A DNA stretch of 64,000 nt from Amycolatopsis sp. FDAARGOS 1241 (GCF_016889705.1 NZ_CP069526.1:2418001-2482000), one strand, 5' to 3'; shown: positions 33,778-42,296, counted from the stretch's first letter. Numbers and translations: made by a program. The notes: a model not told the origin generated them from the sequence alone.

Positions 33778-35360
33778 GCCGGCTGACCACCCCGACCAAG
33801 GGAAACCCACCGGCGCTGGAGAAGGCCGGCGCAATCGCGAAGGCGGTCGACGACCGCTACCACCTCGCCAAGGGCCTTCGGCACCAGATGAACAAGGTGT
33901 TCCCGACCCACTGGTCGTTCCTGCTTTACGCGTTCGTCGTCCTGCTGCTCAGCGGTGTGCACCTGACGCTGTTCTTCGACCCCTCCATGCAGGAAGTCAC
34001 GTACCACGGCGTGTACCCCAACATGCAGGGCCTGGAGATGTCGCGGGCGTTCAAGTCCACACTGGACATCTCGATGGAGGTCCGCGGCGGGCTGTCCGTG
34101 CGGCAGCTGCACCACTGGGCCGCGCTGATCTTCATTGCGGCGATGATGGTCCACATGTGCCGCGTGTTCTTCACCGGCGCGTTCCGCCGCCCGCGCGAAG
34201 GCACCTGGCTGATCGGCGCGACGCTGCTCATCCTCGGCATGTTCGAAGGATTCTTCGGCTACTCGCTGCCCGACGACCTGCTGTCCGGCACCGGGATCCG
34301 CGCCACGCTGTCGGGGATCATCCTGTCGATCCCCGTGATCGGCACGTGGGTGCACTGGGCCGTGTTCGGCAGCGAGTTCCCGGGTGACCAGATCATCCCG
34401 CGGCTCTACACCGTCCACATCCTCATCATCCCGGGCATCATGCTCGCGCTGATCGCCGCGCACCTCGCGATCGTGTGGTACCAGAAGCACACGCAGTTCC
34501 CCGGGGTGAGGCGCAAGGAGACGAACGTCGTCGGGATCCGCATCTTCCCGGCATTCGCGCTCAAGGCGGGAGCGTTCTTCACGATCGTCACAGGCGTGCT
34601 CGAGCTGCCGGCGGGGCTCTTCCAGATCAACCCCATCTGAAACATCGGACCGTACAACCCGTCGCAGGTTTCGGCAGGTTCGCAACCCGACTGGTACCTG
34701 GCGTGGGCCGACGGCCTGCTGCGCATCTGGCCGGTGTGGGAGCTCTACCTCGGCAACTACACGGTGCCCGCCGTCTTCTTCGCCGGCGCGATGGGCATGG
34801 GCATCGTGTTCACCCTGCTGCTGACCTACCCCTTCGTCGAACGAAGGCTGTCGAAGGACACCGCGCACCACAACGTGCTGCAGCGCCCGGGTGACGCACC
34901 CGTACGGACTTCACTGGGCATGATGGCACTCGGGTTCTTCGCCGTCATCGAGCTGTCCGGCTTCAACGACATCATCGCCGACCAGTTCGACATCTCGCTC
35001 AACGCAATGACGTGGGCCGGCCGGATCGGGGCGCTCGTCGTGCCGCCGCTGGCGTATTTCCTCACCTACCGGATCTGCCTCGGCCTGCAGCGCTCCGATC
35101 GCGAAGTGCTGGAGCACGGCGTGGAAACCGGCATCATCACCCGGCTGCCGTCTGGCGGCTACCTCGAGATCCACCAGCCGCTCGGTGAGGTCGACGGCCA
35201 CGGTCACCCGCTGCCGTTCGAGTACCAGGGCGCGCCGGTGCCGAAGAAGATGAACAGACTCGGAGCCGCGGGCCGCGCCGTCCCCGGGTCTCTGCTCACG
35301 CCGGACCCGCCCGAGGAGACCACCGCCGTCGCCCGCATCCGGGGCTCCGGCGGCCACTGA
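33774..35360 (+). pseudogene. qcrB: Cytochrome bc1 cytochrome b (QcrB) with in-frame TGA
   Basis: A single frame of 529 codons runs from ATG 33774 to 35360 and reads as actinobacterial Qcr[21 protein letters not shown] (heme His helix), [32 protein letters not shown] and later [17 protein letters not shown] and [19 protein letters not shown]. The only interruption is TGA at 34638-34640, where homologues have Trp in the INPIW segment. The two halves are otherwise undamaged. No ribosome-binding site restarts translation after the stop. It is probably a paralogue of the respiratory qcrB (no qcrA/C here). Confidence 0.88.
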
Positions 35361-35407
35361 GGACAGTCGCGGCCGGGCAGTGCGATCCACTGCCCGGTCG
35401 CGACCCG

Positions 35408-36982
35408 TCACTCGAAGGGCCAGCGGGCGTCCCGCCCGGCCTCCAGGAGCGGGATCATCCGGAACGCCTGGTCGGTCAACCCGCCGAACGTGTGCCGGTT
35501 GCCGCCGCCGCTCGGCGCGTGGCCGAGCCGGTAGCCGGCGAGGTTCCACGTGTACAGCGAGGTGCGCGCCGGCACACTGTGCCCGACGTCGCCGTAGGAC
35601 GCCTGCTCGTCGGTGAGGATCACCACGCGGTCGTGCCCGCGCAGGTGCTGCCGCACCGCGGCTTCGGTGTCCGTGCCACCGCCGAGGAAGTACTCACCGG
35701 TCCGCCACCGCTCCAGCGCCTTGAGCAGCGACTCCCCGCGGTGCAGCGGGAACGGCACCGTCTGGTGCGAGAACGACACGACTTCGGCCTCGGCGCAGCG
35801 CAACGCGAGCGCGATGCCGAACACGGCCGCCGCGTCCCAGCGCAGGAGCGTGCCGTCGCGCGAGAATCCCGAGTGCATCGACGACGACGTGTCCACGAGC
35901 ACCAGCGTGCGACCCGGCAGCGCCGGGACGTTGCCGAGTGCGTGCGTGATCGCCTGCTCCAGCGACCAGCCCCAGCGAAGCGACGGCGCCGCGCGGTAGG
36001 CCGACAAGAACCGCATCGGCAGCTGCCGCGAGCGCGCGACCTGCGTCGGATCGGCCAGCCGCGTGGCCACGGTCTGCGCGACCTCGTCCGAGACCCCCGC
36101 CTCGTCGAAGTTGCGCAGGTTCCGCAGCAGCGCCATGTACCCCATCGACGGGATCATCGCTTTCCACACGGCCGCGGTCAGCGGCCCCTGGAGCCAGCCG
36201 GCGAGCGACTCCCACGTCATCCCGGCCCGGCGCAGCGTCTCCGCGGCGCCCGCGGAGGTGAACAGCTCCCGCCGCCGCTCGACGGGCCACGCCATCAGCT
36301 CGCGGTGCGCGCTGAGGGTGGTCAGCGCGGCCGGGAGCTCGCGGTTGGCGTGGAAACGCACGTCGAGCACGTGCTCGAACAGCGCGTCCTGCCACTCCCG
36401 GTCCGGTTCCGGGTGGGTGAGCCCGAGGACGTCGGCGAAGCGGAACGAACGCGCGTCGGAGTCCCACTTGAGGTACGAGGTCTCCGTGTAGAGCCGCTTC
36501 ACGCCGTCGGCGATCCCGCGCTTCACCGGCTTCGGCACGTTCTTGCCGTGCACGGCGGTCCAGTACGCGAGCAGCTCGCCCGGCTCGTCGGCCCGCTGCA
36601 GGACGCTCGAGACGACCGGGCGCGCCATGCCGTCGAGGCCGGCTTCACGCCGCGCGGCCGTGAACTCCGCCGCGCCGACGAGGGCGGCGGTGCGCAGGTT
36701 CGCGTCGCCGCGCAGCCACGCGAGAAACCGGGCCGTCCACTCGGGATCGGCCAGGGTCGCCGCGCGGACGAGCTCGGCGTAGCGGGTGTCGCGCTGCTCC
36801 GCGCTCTCGTAGAAGGTGTGCTCGCCCACGAAATTGCTGACGGCGAGCAGGAACAGCTCGCTCCGGGCGTCACGCGTGTAGCCGGCGCCGCCCCCGTGGG
36901 TGCGGCCGCTCGCGACGGCGTCGGTGCGGACCGGGGACCGCGCGGCGGCGCGGCGCGCGCCGAAGATGTTGAACTTGGCCAT
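35408..36982 (-). CDS. rsr: TROVE-domain Ro60 orthologue
   Basis: 524 aa. HEAT-repeat-like TROVE ring (LFLLAVSNFVGEHTFYESAE start; LVGAAEFTAARREAGLDGM; WLQGPLTAAVWKAMIPSMGY) followed by a von Willebrand A domain with the MIDAS motif LVLVDTSSSMHSGF. Ro proteins bind misfolded RNAs and Y RNAs; in bacteria Rsr works with Y RNA in RNA decay and stress survival. The two Y-RNA genes immediately upstream on the same strand strongly support the assignment. Start codon is preceded by AGAGGGG, which lies in a hairpin. Confidence 0.93.
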   Translation of the reverse strand: MAKFNIFGARRAAARSPVRTDAVASGRTHGGGAGYTRDARSELFLLAVSNFVGEHTFYESAEQRDTRYAELVRAATLADPEWTARFLAWLRGDANLRTAALVGAAEFTAARREAGLDGMARPVVSSVLQRADEPGELLAYWTAVHGKNVPKPVKRGIADGVKRLYTETSYLKWDSDARSFRFADVLGLTHPEPDREWQDALFEHVLDVRFHANRELPAALTTLSAHRELMAWPVERRRELFTSAGAAETLRRAGMTWESLAGWLQGPLTAAVWKAMIPSMGYMALLRNLRNFDEAGVSDEVAQTVATRLADPTQVARSRQLPMRFLSAYRAAPSLRWGWSLEQAITHALGNVPALPGRTLVLVDTSSSMHSGFSRDGTLLRWDAAAVFGIALALRCAEAEVVSFSHQTVPFPLHRGESLLKALERWRTGEYFLGGGTDTEAAVRQHLRGHDRVVILTDEQASYGDVGHSVPARTSLYTWNLAGYRLGHAPSGGGNRHTFGGLTDQAFRMIPLLEAGRDARWPFE

Positions 36983-36988
36983 GGAGAA

Positions 36989-37006
36989 CCCCTCTTCGTG
37001 GAGGGG
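36989..37006 (-). promoter_or_regulatory. Hairpin masking the rsr ribosome-binding site
   Basis: On the rsr-coding strand CCCCTC and GAGGGG (six-base perfect arms, six-base loop) pair, and GAGGGG is the Shine-Dalgarno sequence of rsr. The first Y RNA ends about 18 bases further upstream. The arrangement could let RNA structure, or Ro protein itself, control Ro synthesis; this is inference from sequence. Confidence 0.45.
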
Positions 37007-37023
37007 AGCGCCACTCCGGGCGA

Positions 37024-37159
37024 GCCCGAGAAAAAAGTCGGCGACGGTACCGTTGCTGCTCTGCCGTGTTGAGCTACACCGCGGTTTCCCGCGGTGACGG
37101 GATTCGAACCCGCAACCCGCCCATTCTCAGTGGAAGTAACCGTTGCCTGCGCACCGGGC
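37024..37159 (-). ncRNA. yrlA: Y RNA (YrlA-type), copy next to rsr
   Basis: The 5' segment GGCAACGGT (37147-37139) pairs with 3' ACCGTCGCC (37048-37040), forming the Y-RNA stem. Between them lies a permuted tRNA-like module in the YrlA order: T arm with TTCGAAT loop (37113-37097), acceptor-like hairpin capped by a GAAA tetraloop (37096-37077), then a D arm with GCTC/GAGC stem (37074-37058). Outer GCCCG/CGGGC ends also pair, and a run of six U (37036-37031) follows the stem. No anticodon arm, so it is not a tRNA. Confidence 0.85.
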
Positions 37160-37331
37160 TCGCCTGGAAGTGGTTGCTCCCGAGTAAAAGCCGCCCTGCG
37201 GTCGGTTTCGGTCGAGGAAGCAACCGCGGGCTTCGCACCGGGAGTGCGTTGTCTTGTTGTCGAAGTCGGTGTGCTGCATCGCACGAATTTCCCTGTGGCG
37301 CAAGGAGGTCGTGGCAGCCGGATTCTGGTGT

Positions 37332-37452
37332 GCCCGAGAAAGGTCGGCGACGGTACCGTCGCCCTGTGGCCAGGGCGCCACCCCGGTTGCCCGGGGGGCA
37401 GGACTCGAACCTGCGGATACCAGTTGAAGTAACCGTTGCCTGCGCACCGGGC
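37332..37452 (-). ncRNA. yrlA: Y RNA (YrlA-type), second tandem copy
   Basis: Same architecture as the copy at 37024: stem GGCAACGGT (37440-37432) with ACCGTCGCC (37354-37346), T arm with TTCGAGT loop and five paired bases (37414-37398), acceptor-like hairpin CCCCGG-GCAA-CCGGGG (37396-37381), D arm GCCCT/AGGGC (37376-37361). The 27 bases at the 5' end are nearly identical between copies, while the module stems differ by compensating changes, evidence that structure is maintained. No U-run after this one, so both may be processed from one transcript. Confidence 0.82.
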
Positions 37453-37542
37453 CCACCTGAATCCGGCTTCGGCGCTCAACCGTGGAGGGTTCGCGCCGGA
37501 AGCACCTGATGAAGGTAGCAACGGGAACCGGCGTGTGTCGCG

Positions 37543-37939
37543 CTATTTTTCGCCCTTCACCGCGGGCGGACGTGCGGGCGCGCGCCCGGCTTCGGCGTCC
37601 AGCGCCGGCAATCGGTGCGTCGCGGTGTCCCAGCCGGACTCGGCGGCGTGGCGCCTCGCTTCGGTGCGGTGGTCGCCGCCCAGCAGCGCTCGGGCGTGGG
37701 CCGGCAGGTCCGCGGGACGGTCGACGGGGAAGAACCGGGCGGAGGGTGGTGCCCGAGAAAGTGGTGCGGGCAGCGGGGCTTTCGGCGGCGAGCACGGGCA
37801 GCCCACTGGCGAGCGCTTCCAGCAACACGAGACCCAGGGTGTCCGTGGTGGACGGAAGCACGAACAGGTCGGCGGTGCGGTAGGCCTCGGCGAGGGCGTC
37901 GCCGTGCAGCATGCCGGTGCGTTCGGCGCCGTCGTCCAC
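37543..37939 (-). pseudogene. C-terminal remnant of a glycosyltransferase 4-type gene
   Basis: GMLHGDALAEAYRTADLFVL and STTDTLGLVLLEALASGLPV are the UDP/GDP-sugar-binding C-domain of GT-B glycosyltransferases. After a frameshift near 37770 another frame supplies RFFPVDRPADLPAHARALL and the end at 37543. The N-terminal domain is missing; a different broken gene starts at the break. Confidence 0.7.
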
Positions 37940-38448
37940 ATCGGATCCCTGACGAAGGCGACCTCGCCGAACTTCCGCATCGCCGCGCCGGCCGCGCGCG
38001 GCCCCGTGCTCGAACGCCTGCGCATCGTCCAGGTCGTCGACACCTTCCTCGTGCCACGGCCGTTGCAGGAGGCCACTTTGGACCTCCTCGGCGCACCCCC
38101 GCGTGGCGCCGGCACCTGCGCGCCCTCACCACCGGCCTGCGCGCCCGCCCCGACGCCCTGGCCACCGCGCTGCGGCGCGACCTGCCGGCCCTCGCCCCGG
38201 CCACCCTGCCGACCGGCGGCCACTACCTGTGGGTGCGGTTGCCGGCCGGCACCGACGAGACGGCCCTGACGACCGCGGCGTTGCGCGCGGGAGTCGCGGT
38301 TTCGCCTGGCCGGGCTTACTTCGCGGCCGAAGCATCAGCCCCGCACCTGCGCCTCGGTTTCGCCGACACCGCCGGTGCCGACGAGATCACCGAAGGCGTC
38401 CGCCGGCTGGCGGCGGCGTGCGCCGAGGTGGGCGTCACGGTTCGATGA
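37935..38448 (+). pseudogene. C-terminal remnant of a MocR-type aminotransferase regulator
   Basis: IGSLTKATSPNFRIAA contains the PLP Lys motif, and VQVVDTFLVPRPLQEATLDL follows; after a frameshift near 38095 comes WRRHLRALTTGLRARPDALA and GHYLWVRLPAGTDETALTTA to the normal end at 38448. The GntR domain and the first half of the aminotransferase domain are lost. The head-to-head junction with the glycosyltransferase relic suggests a deletion joined the two. Confidence 0.65.
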
Positions 38449-38761
38449 CCAGCCGGCTGATCCGTCCGTTGTGGAGGGTGAAGCGGTGGTGCGGGTCGAC
38501 GACGCCGCCGGGGAAGTTCCCTTCGAGGTGATACGTCGCGACGTACCGGCGGTCGTCGACGTGGTCCGTCGCGGTGAGCGTGCTGGTGTAGGTGTACTCG
38601 CTGCCCGCCCGGCGCAGCCAGCCGCCTATCTCGTCCGGGCCGCGGTAGGTGTGGCCGTCGTCGACGACGGTGGCGTCCGGGGTGAAGTGCGGCAGCGCCG
38701 CGTCGGCGTCGCGCATCTCGTGCGCGGCGAGGTAGTCGGTGATCGGCTTCGGGAGTGTCAT
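38435..38761 (-). CDS. SnoaL-like (NTF2-fold) small protein
   Basis: 108 aa. ITDYLAAHEMRDADAALPHF and TYRGPDEIGGWLRRAGSEYT are typical of SnoaL-like proteins. Enzyme or binding role unknown. Start at 38761 has AGGAG seven bases upstream. Its promoter (TTGACC 38820-38815, GACGGT 38795-38790, 19-base spacer around a palindrome) is MerR-like, so the divergent MerR protein should control it. Confidence 0.8.
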   Translation of the reverse strand: MTLPKPITDYLAAHEMRDADAALPHFTPDATVVDDGHTYRGPDEIGGWLRRAGSEYTYTSTLTATDHVDDRRYVATYHLEGNFPGGVVDPHHRFTLHNGRISRLVIEP

Positions 38762-38789
38762 GAGGTGCTCCTGTCTCGGGTTCACCTTC

Positions 38790-38870
38790 ACCGTCGGGTC
38801 TCTCCCGGGGAGAAGGTCAAGGCGCCTCCCCGCCCCGGGTTGACCCTCTCCCCGGGAGAGGGTGCACAGT
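38790..38870. promoter_or_regulatory. Divergent twin MerR-type promoters
   Basis: Plus direction: TTGACC 38840-38845, 19-base spacer, CACAGT 38865-38870, with a perfect palindrome ACCCTCTCCC-C-GGGAGAGGGT at 38843-38863. Minus direction: TTGACC, 19-base spacer, GACGGT, with the related CTCTCCCGGGGAGA palindrome. A 19-base spacer with a dyad inside is the hallmark of MerR-activated promoters. The two sites serve the MerR and SnoaL genes. Confidence 0.75.
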
Positions 38871-38876
38871 GAGGGC

Positions 38877-39689
38877 ATGCGCCGTGGCCTGACGATCGGG
38901 GAGTTCGCCCAGCTCACCCGCCTGAGCGTGCGCACGCTGCGCCGCTACCACGAGGCGCGGCTGCTGGAGCCCGCGACGGTCGACGAGGCGACCGGCTACC
39001 GGTACTACTCGCGCGAGCAGATTCCGCCGGCGCAGGTGATCCACCGCCTGCGCGAGCTGGACGTGCCGCTGGCCGAGGTCGAGCGCGTCCTCGCGACGGA
39101 CGACCCGGGTACTCGCGCCGGCCTGATCGCCGGTCACCTGCAGCGGCTTGAAGACCGGCTCGACCGCACGCGCACCGCGGTCACGTCGCTGCGGCAGCTG
39201 CTGCGCCCGGACGTCGCCGCGCTCGCGGTCGAGCTGCGCTCGGTGCCCGCGCGGACCGTGGCGGCGATCGAGGCCGTCGTGGACCTCGACGCGGTGCTCG
39301 GCTGGTACGACGGCGCGATGGCCGAACTGGACGCCGCCGTCGCCGGTCGCGAGGGGTTCGCGCCGCCGGGCGGCGTGTACGCCAACGAGCTGTTCACCAC
39401 CGGCCGCGGCTCGATGCTCGTGTACCGGCCCGTCACCGACGCGCCCGCGATCGGCCGGGTCGCCCCGCGGACGTTGCCCGCCGTCGAACTCGCCGTGACC
39501 ATCCACTCCGGACCACACGACGACCTCGACGTCACCTACGGGCGGCTCGGCGGCTGGGTCGTCGAGCACGCCCTGGCAGTCGACGGGCCGGTGCACGAGA
39601 CGTACCTCTGCGGCCCCCGCGACACCCCCGATCCCCGGCGCTGGCGCACGGAGATCGGCTGGCCCGTGTTCCGCCTGTCGCCACCGTGA
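38877..39689 (+). CDS. MerR-family regulator with GyrI-like effector domain
   Basis: 270 aa. Winged helix LTIGEFAQLTRLSVRTLRRY and a coiled-coil linker are followed by a C-terminal GyrI/AraC-type small-molecule domain (AVELAVTIHSGPHDDLDVTY), the BmrR layout. Likely senses a lipophilic drug-like compound. ATG 38877 lies at the predicted start of transcription, so a leaderless message is expected; a GTG at 38862 would fall inside the promoter. Confidence 0.87.
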   Translation: MRRGLTIGEFAQLTRLSVRTLRRYHEARLLEPATVDEATGYRYYSREQIPPAQVIHRLRELDVPLAEVERVLATDDPGTRAGLIAGHLQRLEDRLDRTRTAVTSLRQLLRPDVAALAVELRSVPARTVAAIEAVVDLDAVLGWYDGAMAELDAAVAGREGFAPPGGVYANELFTTGRGSMLVYRPVTDAPAIGRVAPRTLPAVELAVTIHSGPHDDLDVTYGRLGGWVVEHALAVDGPVHETYLCGPRDTPDPRRWRTEIGWPVFRLSPP

Positions 39690-39824
39690 CCGCTGCGATC
39701 GGCCGCACCCGAGGGCCCGCCACCGATCGCGCCACGCGTGCCCGATCAAGGTCTTGAGCAGCGGAGGAGCCAGCGCACCTGAGGGCTCCTCGCCCGGTTC
39801 CGCGGTATCGTCCGGCCAGGAGGT

Positions 39825-40000
39825 GGCTGGGCCGGGACAGAGATGGGCGCTGAGCCGGCGCGACCGCGAACGGGCCGCGCTGGAGCAAGTGCTGCGTGAC
39901 GTGCGGGCCGGGCGGAGCCGGGTGCTCGTGGTCCACAGCGAGTCAGTGAGGCCGGCGTGGGCAAGACCGCGCTGCCCGAGCACTCGCCGGCCAGGCGCCG
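39825..40000 (+). pseudogene. N-terminal scrap of a LuxR/LAL-type AAA regulator
   Basis: LSRRDRERAALEQVLRDVRA and GRSRVLVVH match the region before Walker A in large ATP-binding LuxR regulators; after a frameshift, EAGVGKTALPEH supplies Walker A. Nothing beyond this is recognisable, so only the first 60 or so residues survive. The surrounding DNA (39690-40084) holds nothing else I can identify. Confidence 0.5.
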
Positions 40001-40084
40001 GGACCCGTCGTCGGACGGTCGGCGCGGTGAGCGTGATCTCTCCGCTGCCCGGGTTGACCCGTCCCGGGCGGACTGGCCATACTC

Positions 40085-40118
40085 GTTCGTCAGACGTTCA
40101 ACTGTACGACTGACGAAC
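40085..40118. promoter_or_regulatory. Likely IclR operator upstream of the aromatic block
   Basis: Inverted repeat GTTCGTCAGACGT (40085-40097) and ACGACTGACGAAC (40106-40118), 12 of 13 positions paired, 8-base spacer. Nearly the same word, ACGTCTGACGAAC, occurs at 44747-44759 before the MFS gene. The IclR regulator encoded between them is the natural candidate. Confidence 0.6.
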
Positions 40119-40135
40119 ACAAGGAGAGAAGACTC

Positions 40136-40639
40136 ATGGCCAGGCTGGACTACGCGGACGCGGACAGCGAGGTCGCTGACCGCATCCGCGCGCGCCGAGG
40201 GGGGCGCCTGACCCCGTTGGACCGGATGTTGCTGCACAGCCCGCCGTTCGCCGACGGCTGGAACAACCTGCTCGGCGCGATCCGCAAGCAGGGTGTCCTG
40301 CCGGGCGCGCTGCGCGAGCTGGCGATCCTGCGCGTCGCCGAACTCAACGGCGCCGAGTACGAGTGGACGGCGCACGCGCCCGTCGCCGAGGCCGAGGGGC
40401 TCGCACCCGAGCGGATCGCGGCGCTGCGCCGCAGCGGTGACCCGAGCGTGCTCGACGAAGCGCAGCAGGCCGTGCTCGCGTACACCGACGCGATGACGAA
40501 GCGGATCGCCGTGCCGGACAAGGTGTTCCTGGCTCTGCAGAAGCACTTCGGGGACCAGGAGATCGTGGAGCTGACCGTGACGATCGGCGCGTACAACCTC
40601 GTGTCACGGTTCCTGGTCGCGCTCGAGGTCGGCTCGTGA
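40136..40639 (+). CDS. Carboxymuconolactone decarboxylase-family protein
   Basis: 167 aa, AhpD/PcaC-like fold. PGALRELAILRVAELNGAEY EW is the family helix pair, with Glu/Tyr where AhpD-type enzymes have CxxC, so it is not a peroxidase. Neighbours indicate aromatic-acid degradation, perhaps decarboxylation of a lactone or similar intermediate. AAGGAG precedes the ATG, and the stop overlaps the next gene's GTG. Confidence 0.8.
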   Translation: MARLDYADADSEVADRIRARRGGRLTPLDRMLLHSPPFADGWNNLLGAIRKQGVLPGALRELAILRVAELNGAEYEWTAHAPVAEAEGLAPERIAALRRSGDPSVLDEAQQAVLAYTDAMTKRIAVPDKVFLALQKHFGDQEIVELTVTIGAYNLVSRFLVALEVGS

Positions 40640-41529
40640 CCGACCCGCGCAACCCGGGTCCCGCCCCCTGTCCGCACCCGCCGGCGGTCCCGTTGCCCGC
40701 CGACAGCTGCGACGCGCACTGCCACGTCTTCGGCCCCACGGCCAGGTTTCCGTACGCCGAGGGCCGGCCGTACACGCCGCCGGAATCGCCGAAGGAGGAC
40801 CTCCGGGCACTGCACCGGGTGCTCGGGTTCGAGCGCGCGGTGCTGGTGCAGCCCGCGTGTCACGGTGCGGATCACTCGGCGCTGCTCGACGCGCTGGAGA
40901 CCTCCAGTGGCCGCTACCGCGGGGTCGCGCTGGTCGGGCTGGACACGTCCGCCGCGGAGGTGCAAAGGCTGCACGACGCCGGGGTCCGTGGTGCGCGGCT
41001 GAACTTCACGCCGCACCTCGGCCCGGCGCCGGCGCGTGAGGAGATCGACCGGATCGTCGCCCTGATCCGGCCCCACGGCTGGCACCTCGCGCTGCACGTC
41101 GCGGGTGAGGGCATCGCCGAGCACGCGGACCTGGTGCGATCACTGAAGATCCGCGTCGTGATCGACCACTTGGCCCGCGTGGACCTGCACCAGGGACTCG
41201 ACAGCGCGGCCGTGCGAGCGCTGCTCGAGCTGCTCGCGACGGGTTCGGTGTGGGTCAAGCTGAGCGGCGCCGACCGGCTCGCGACGCGGCCGCCGAGCCT
41301 CGCGGATGCCCTCGAGCTGGCCCGGCTCCTGGCCGCCCGGGCGCCGGAACGCGTGGTGTGGGGTACGGATTTCCCCCACCCCAACACGAACGGCTTCGTG
41401 CCCAACGACGGTGATCTCGCCGATCTGATCGCCGAGATCGCGCCGGACGAGGCCGCGCGCGAGCGGCTGCTCGTCACGAACCCCGCGGCGTGTTTCGACT
41501 TCCCGGACCGCGCCCTCCAGGACCGCTAG
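40636..41529 (+). CDS. LigI-like amidohydrolase (2-pyrone-4,6-dicarboxylate lactonase type)
   Basis: 297 aa amidohydrolase-2 protein. CDAHCHVFGPTARFPYAEGR near residue 30 (HxH motif), IRVVIDHLARVD in the middle and VVWGTDFPHPNTN (Asp) near 250 match LigI, which opens 2-pyrone-4,6-dicarboxylate in the protocatechuate 4,5-cleavage route. Other lactones are possible. GTG start coupled to the upstream gene; its stop overlaps the convergent IclR gene by 4 bp. Confidence 0.8.
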   Translation: MTDPRNPGPAPCPHPPAVPLPADSCDAHCHVFGPTARFPYAEGRPYTPPESPKEDLRALHRVLGFERAVLVQPACHGADHSALLDALETSSGRYRGVALVGLDTSAAEVQRLHDAGVRGARLNFTPHLGPAPAREEIDRIVALIRPHGWHLALHVAGEGIAEHADLVRSLKIRVVIDHLARVDLHQGLDSAAVRALLELLATGSVWVKLSGADRLATRPPSLADALELARLLAARAPERVVWGTDFPHPNTNGFVPNDGDLADLIAEIAPDEAARERLLVTNPAACFDFPDRALQDR

Positions 41530-42296
41530 TGCAGGCCCGCGATGTCCTGGGTGATCGCGTCGGCCGTTTCGAGCAGCCGGGGCACGAACCGCTCGCGCAG
41601 CTCGTCCAGCGACACGCGCGCGGCGTTCACCGACACGTTCAGCGCGGCCAGGGTCCGGCCGCCGGCTCCGCGCACGGGCGCGGCCGCGGACCGCACGCCC
41701 TCCTCGCGTTCCCCGTCGACCACGGCGTACCCCAGCTCGGCCACCCGCCGCAGCTCGGCCCGCAGCTCCGCGGCGTCGGTGATGGTGTGCGGCGTGAGTG
41801 GTTCGAGCTCGACACCGTCCAGGTAGGACCGCAGCTCCGTCTCGGGCAGTGCGGCCAGCAGGACCCGGCCCATGGAGGTCGGGTAGGCCGGCAGCCGCGA
41901 GCCGACGTTGAGCGTGATGGACATCGACCGCGACGCCGGAACCCGGGCCACGTAGACGATTTCGGGACCGTCCAACGTGGCCATCGAGCACGATTCGCGC
42001 AGTTCGTCGGCGAGCTCGCGCATGTGCGGCTGGGCGTGCTCCCAGAACGGCAGGGCCGCGAGGTAGCCGTAGCCGAGCCGCAGCACGCGCGCGGTGAGGC
42101 GGAAGTGGCGGTCGTCGGACTCGGCGAACCCCAGGCGCTCCAGGGTGAGCAGGATGCGGCGCGCGGTGGCGCGGGTGAACCCGGTGGCCGCCGCCGCGTC
42201 GCTGACCGTCATCGCGGAGCGCTCGGCGGAGAAGACCTGCAGCAACCGGAAGGCCTTTTCGACCGAATCGATGACGTCGGGGTCTTCTCTCGACAC
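41526..42296 (-). CDS. IclR-family regulator (PcaR/PobR-like)
   Basis: 256 aa. Winged helix with VSDAAAATGFTRATARRILL, then an IclR effector domain (GPEIVYVARVPASRSMSITL; GSRLPAYPTSMGRVLLA; LNVSVNAARVSLDELRERFV). It resembles the beta-ketoadipate-pathway regulators. GTG 42296 is preferred because AAAGGGA lies upstream. Probably binds the palindromes at 40085 and 44728; a weaker CTGACGAGC element lies in its own leader. Confidence 0.88.
   Translation of the reverse strand: MSREDPDVIDSVEKAFRLLQVFSAERSAMTVSDAAAATGFTRATARRILLTLERLGFAESDDRHFRLTARVLRLGYGYLAALPFWEHAQPHMRELADELRESCSMATLDGPEIVYVARVPASRSMSITLNVGSRLPAYPTSMGRVLLAALPETELRSYLDGVELEPLTPHTITDAAELRAELRRVAELGYAVVDGEREEGVRSAAAPVRGAGGRTLAALNVSVNAARVSLDELRERFVPRLLETADAITQDIAGLH

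Noticed and set aside
34638..34640. Selenocysteine codon in QcrB
   Set aside because: The position is Trp in homologues and not redox-active. A simple TGG-to-TGA mutation fits.
34734..35360. Separate gene starting at GTG 34734
   Set aside because: It is in frame with qcrB, has no ribosome-binding site and reads as the C-terminal half of cytochrome b.
37058..37113. A tRNA gene (GGTTCGAATCC T arm and D arm)
   Set aside because: The arms are in permuted order, joined by a closed hairpin in place of an open acceptor stem, and there is no anticodon arm. YrlA-type Y RNA explains it better.
37127..37280. A ~50-aa peptide ending inside the first Y RNA
   Set aside because: The repeated CAGNGYF ending simply translates the shared Y-RNA 5' segment. 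No start signal or homologue recognised.
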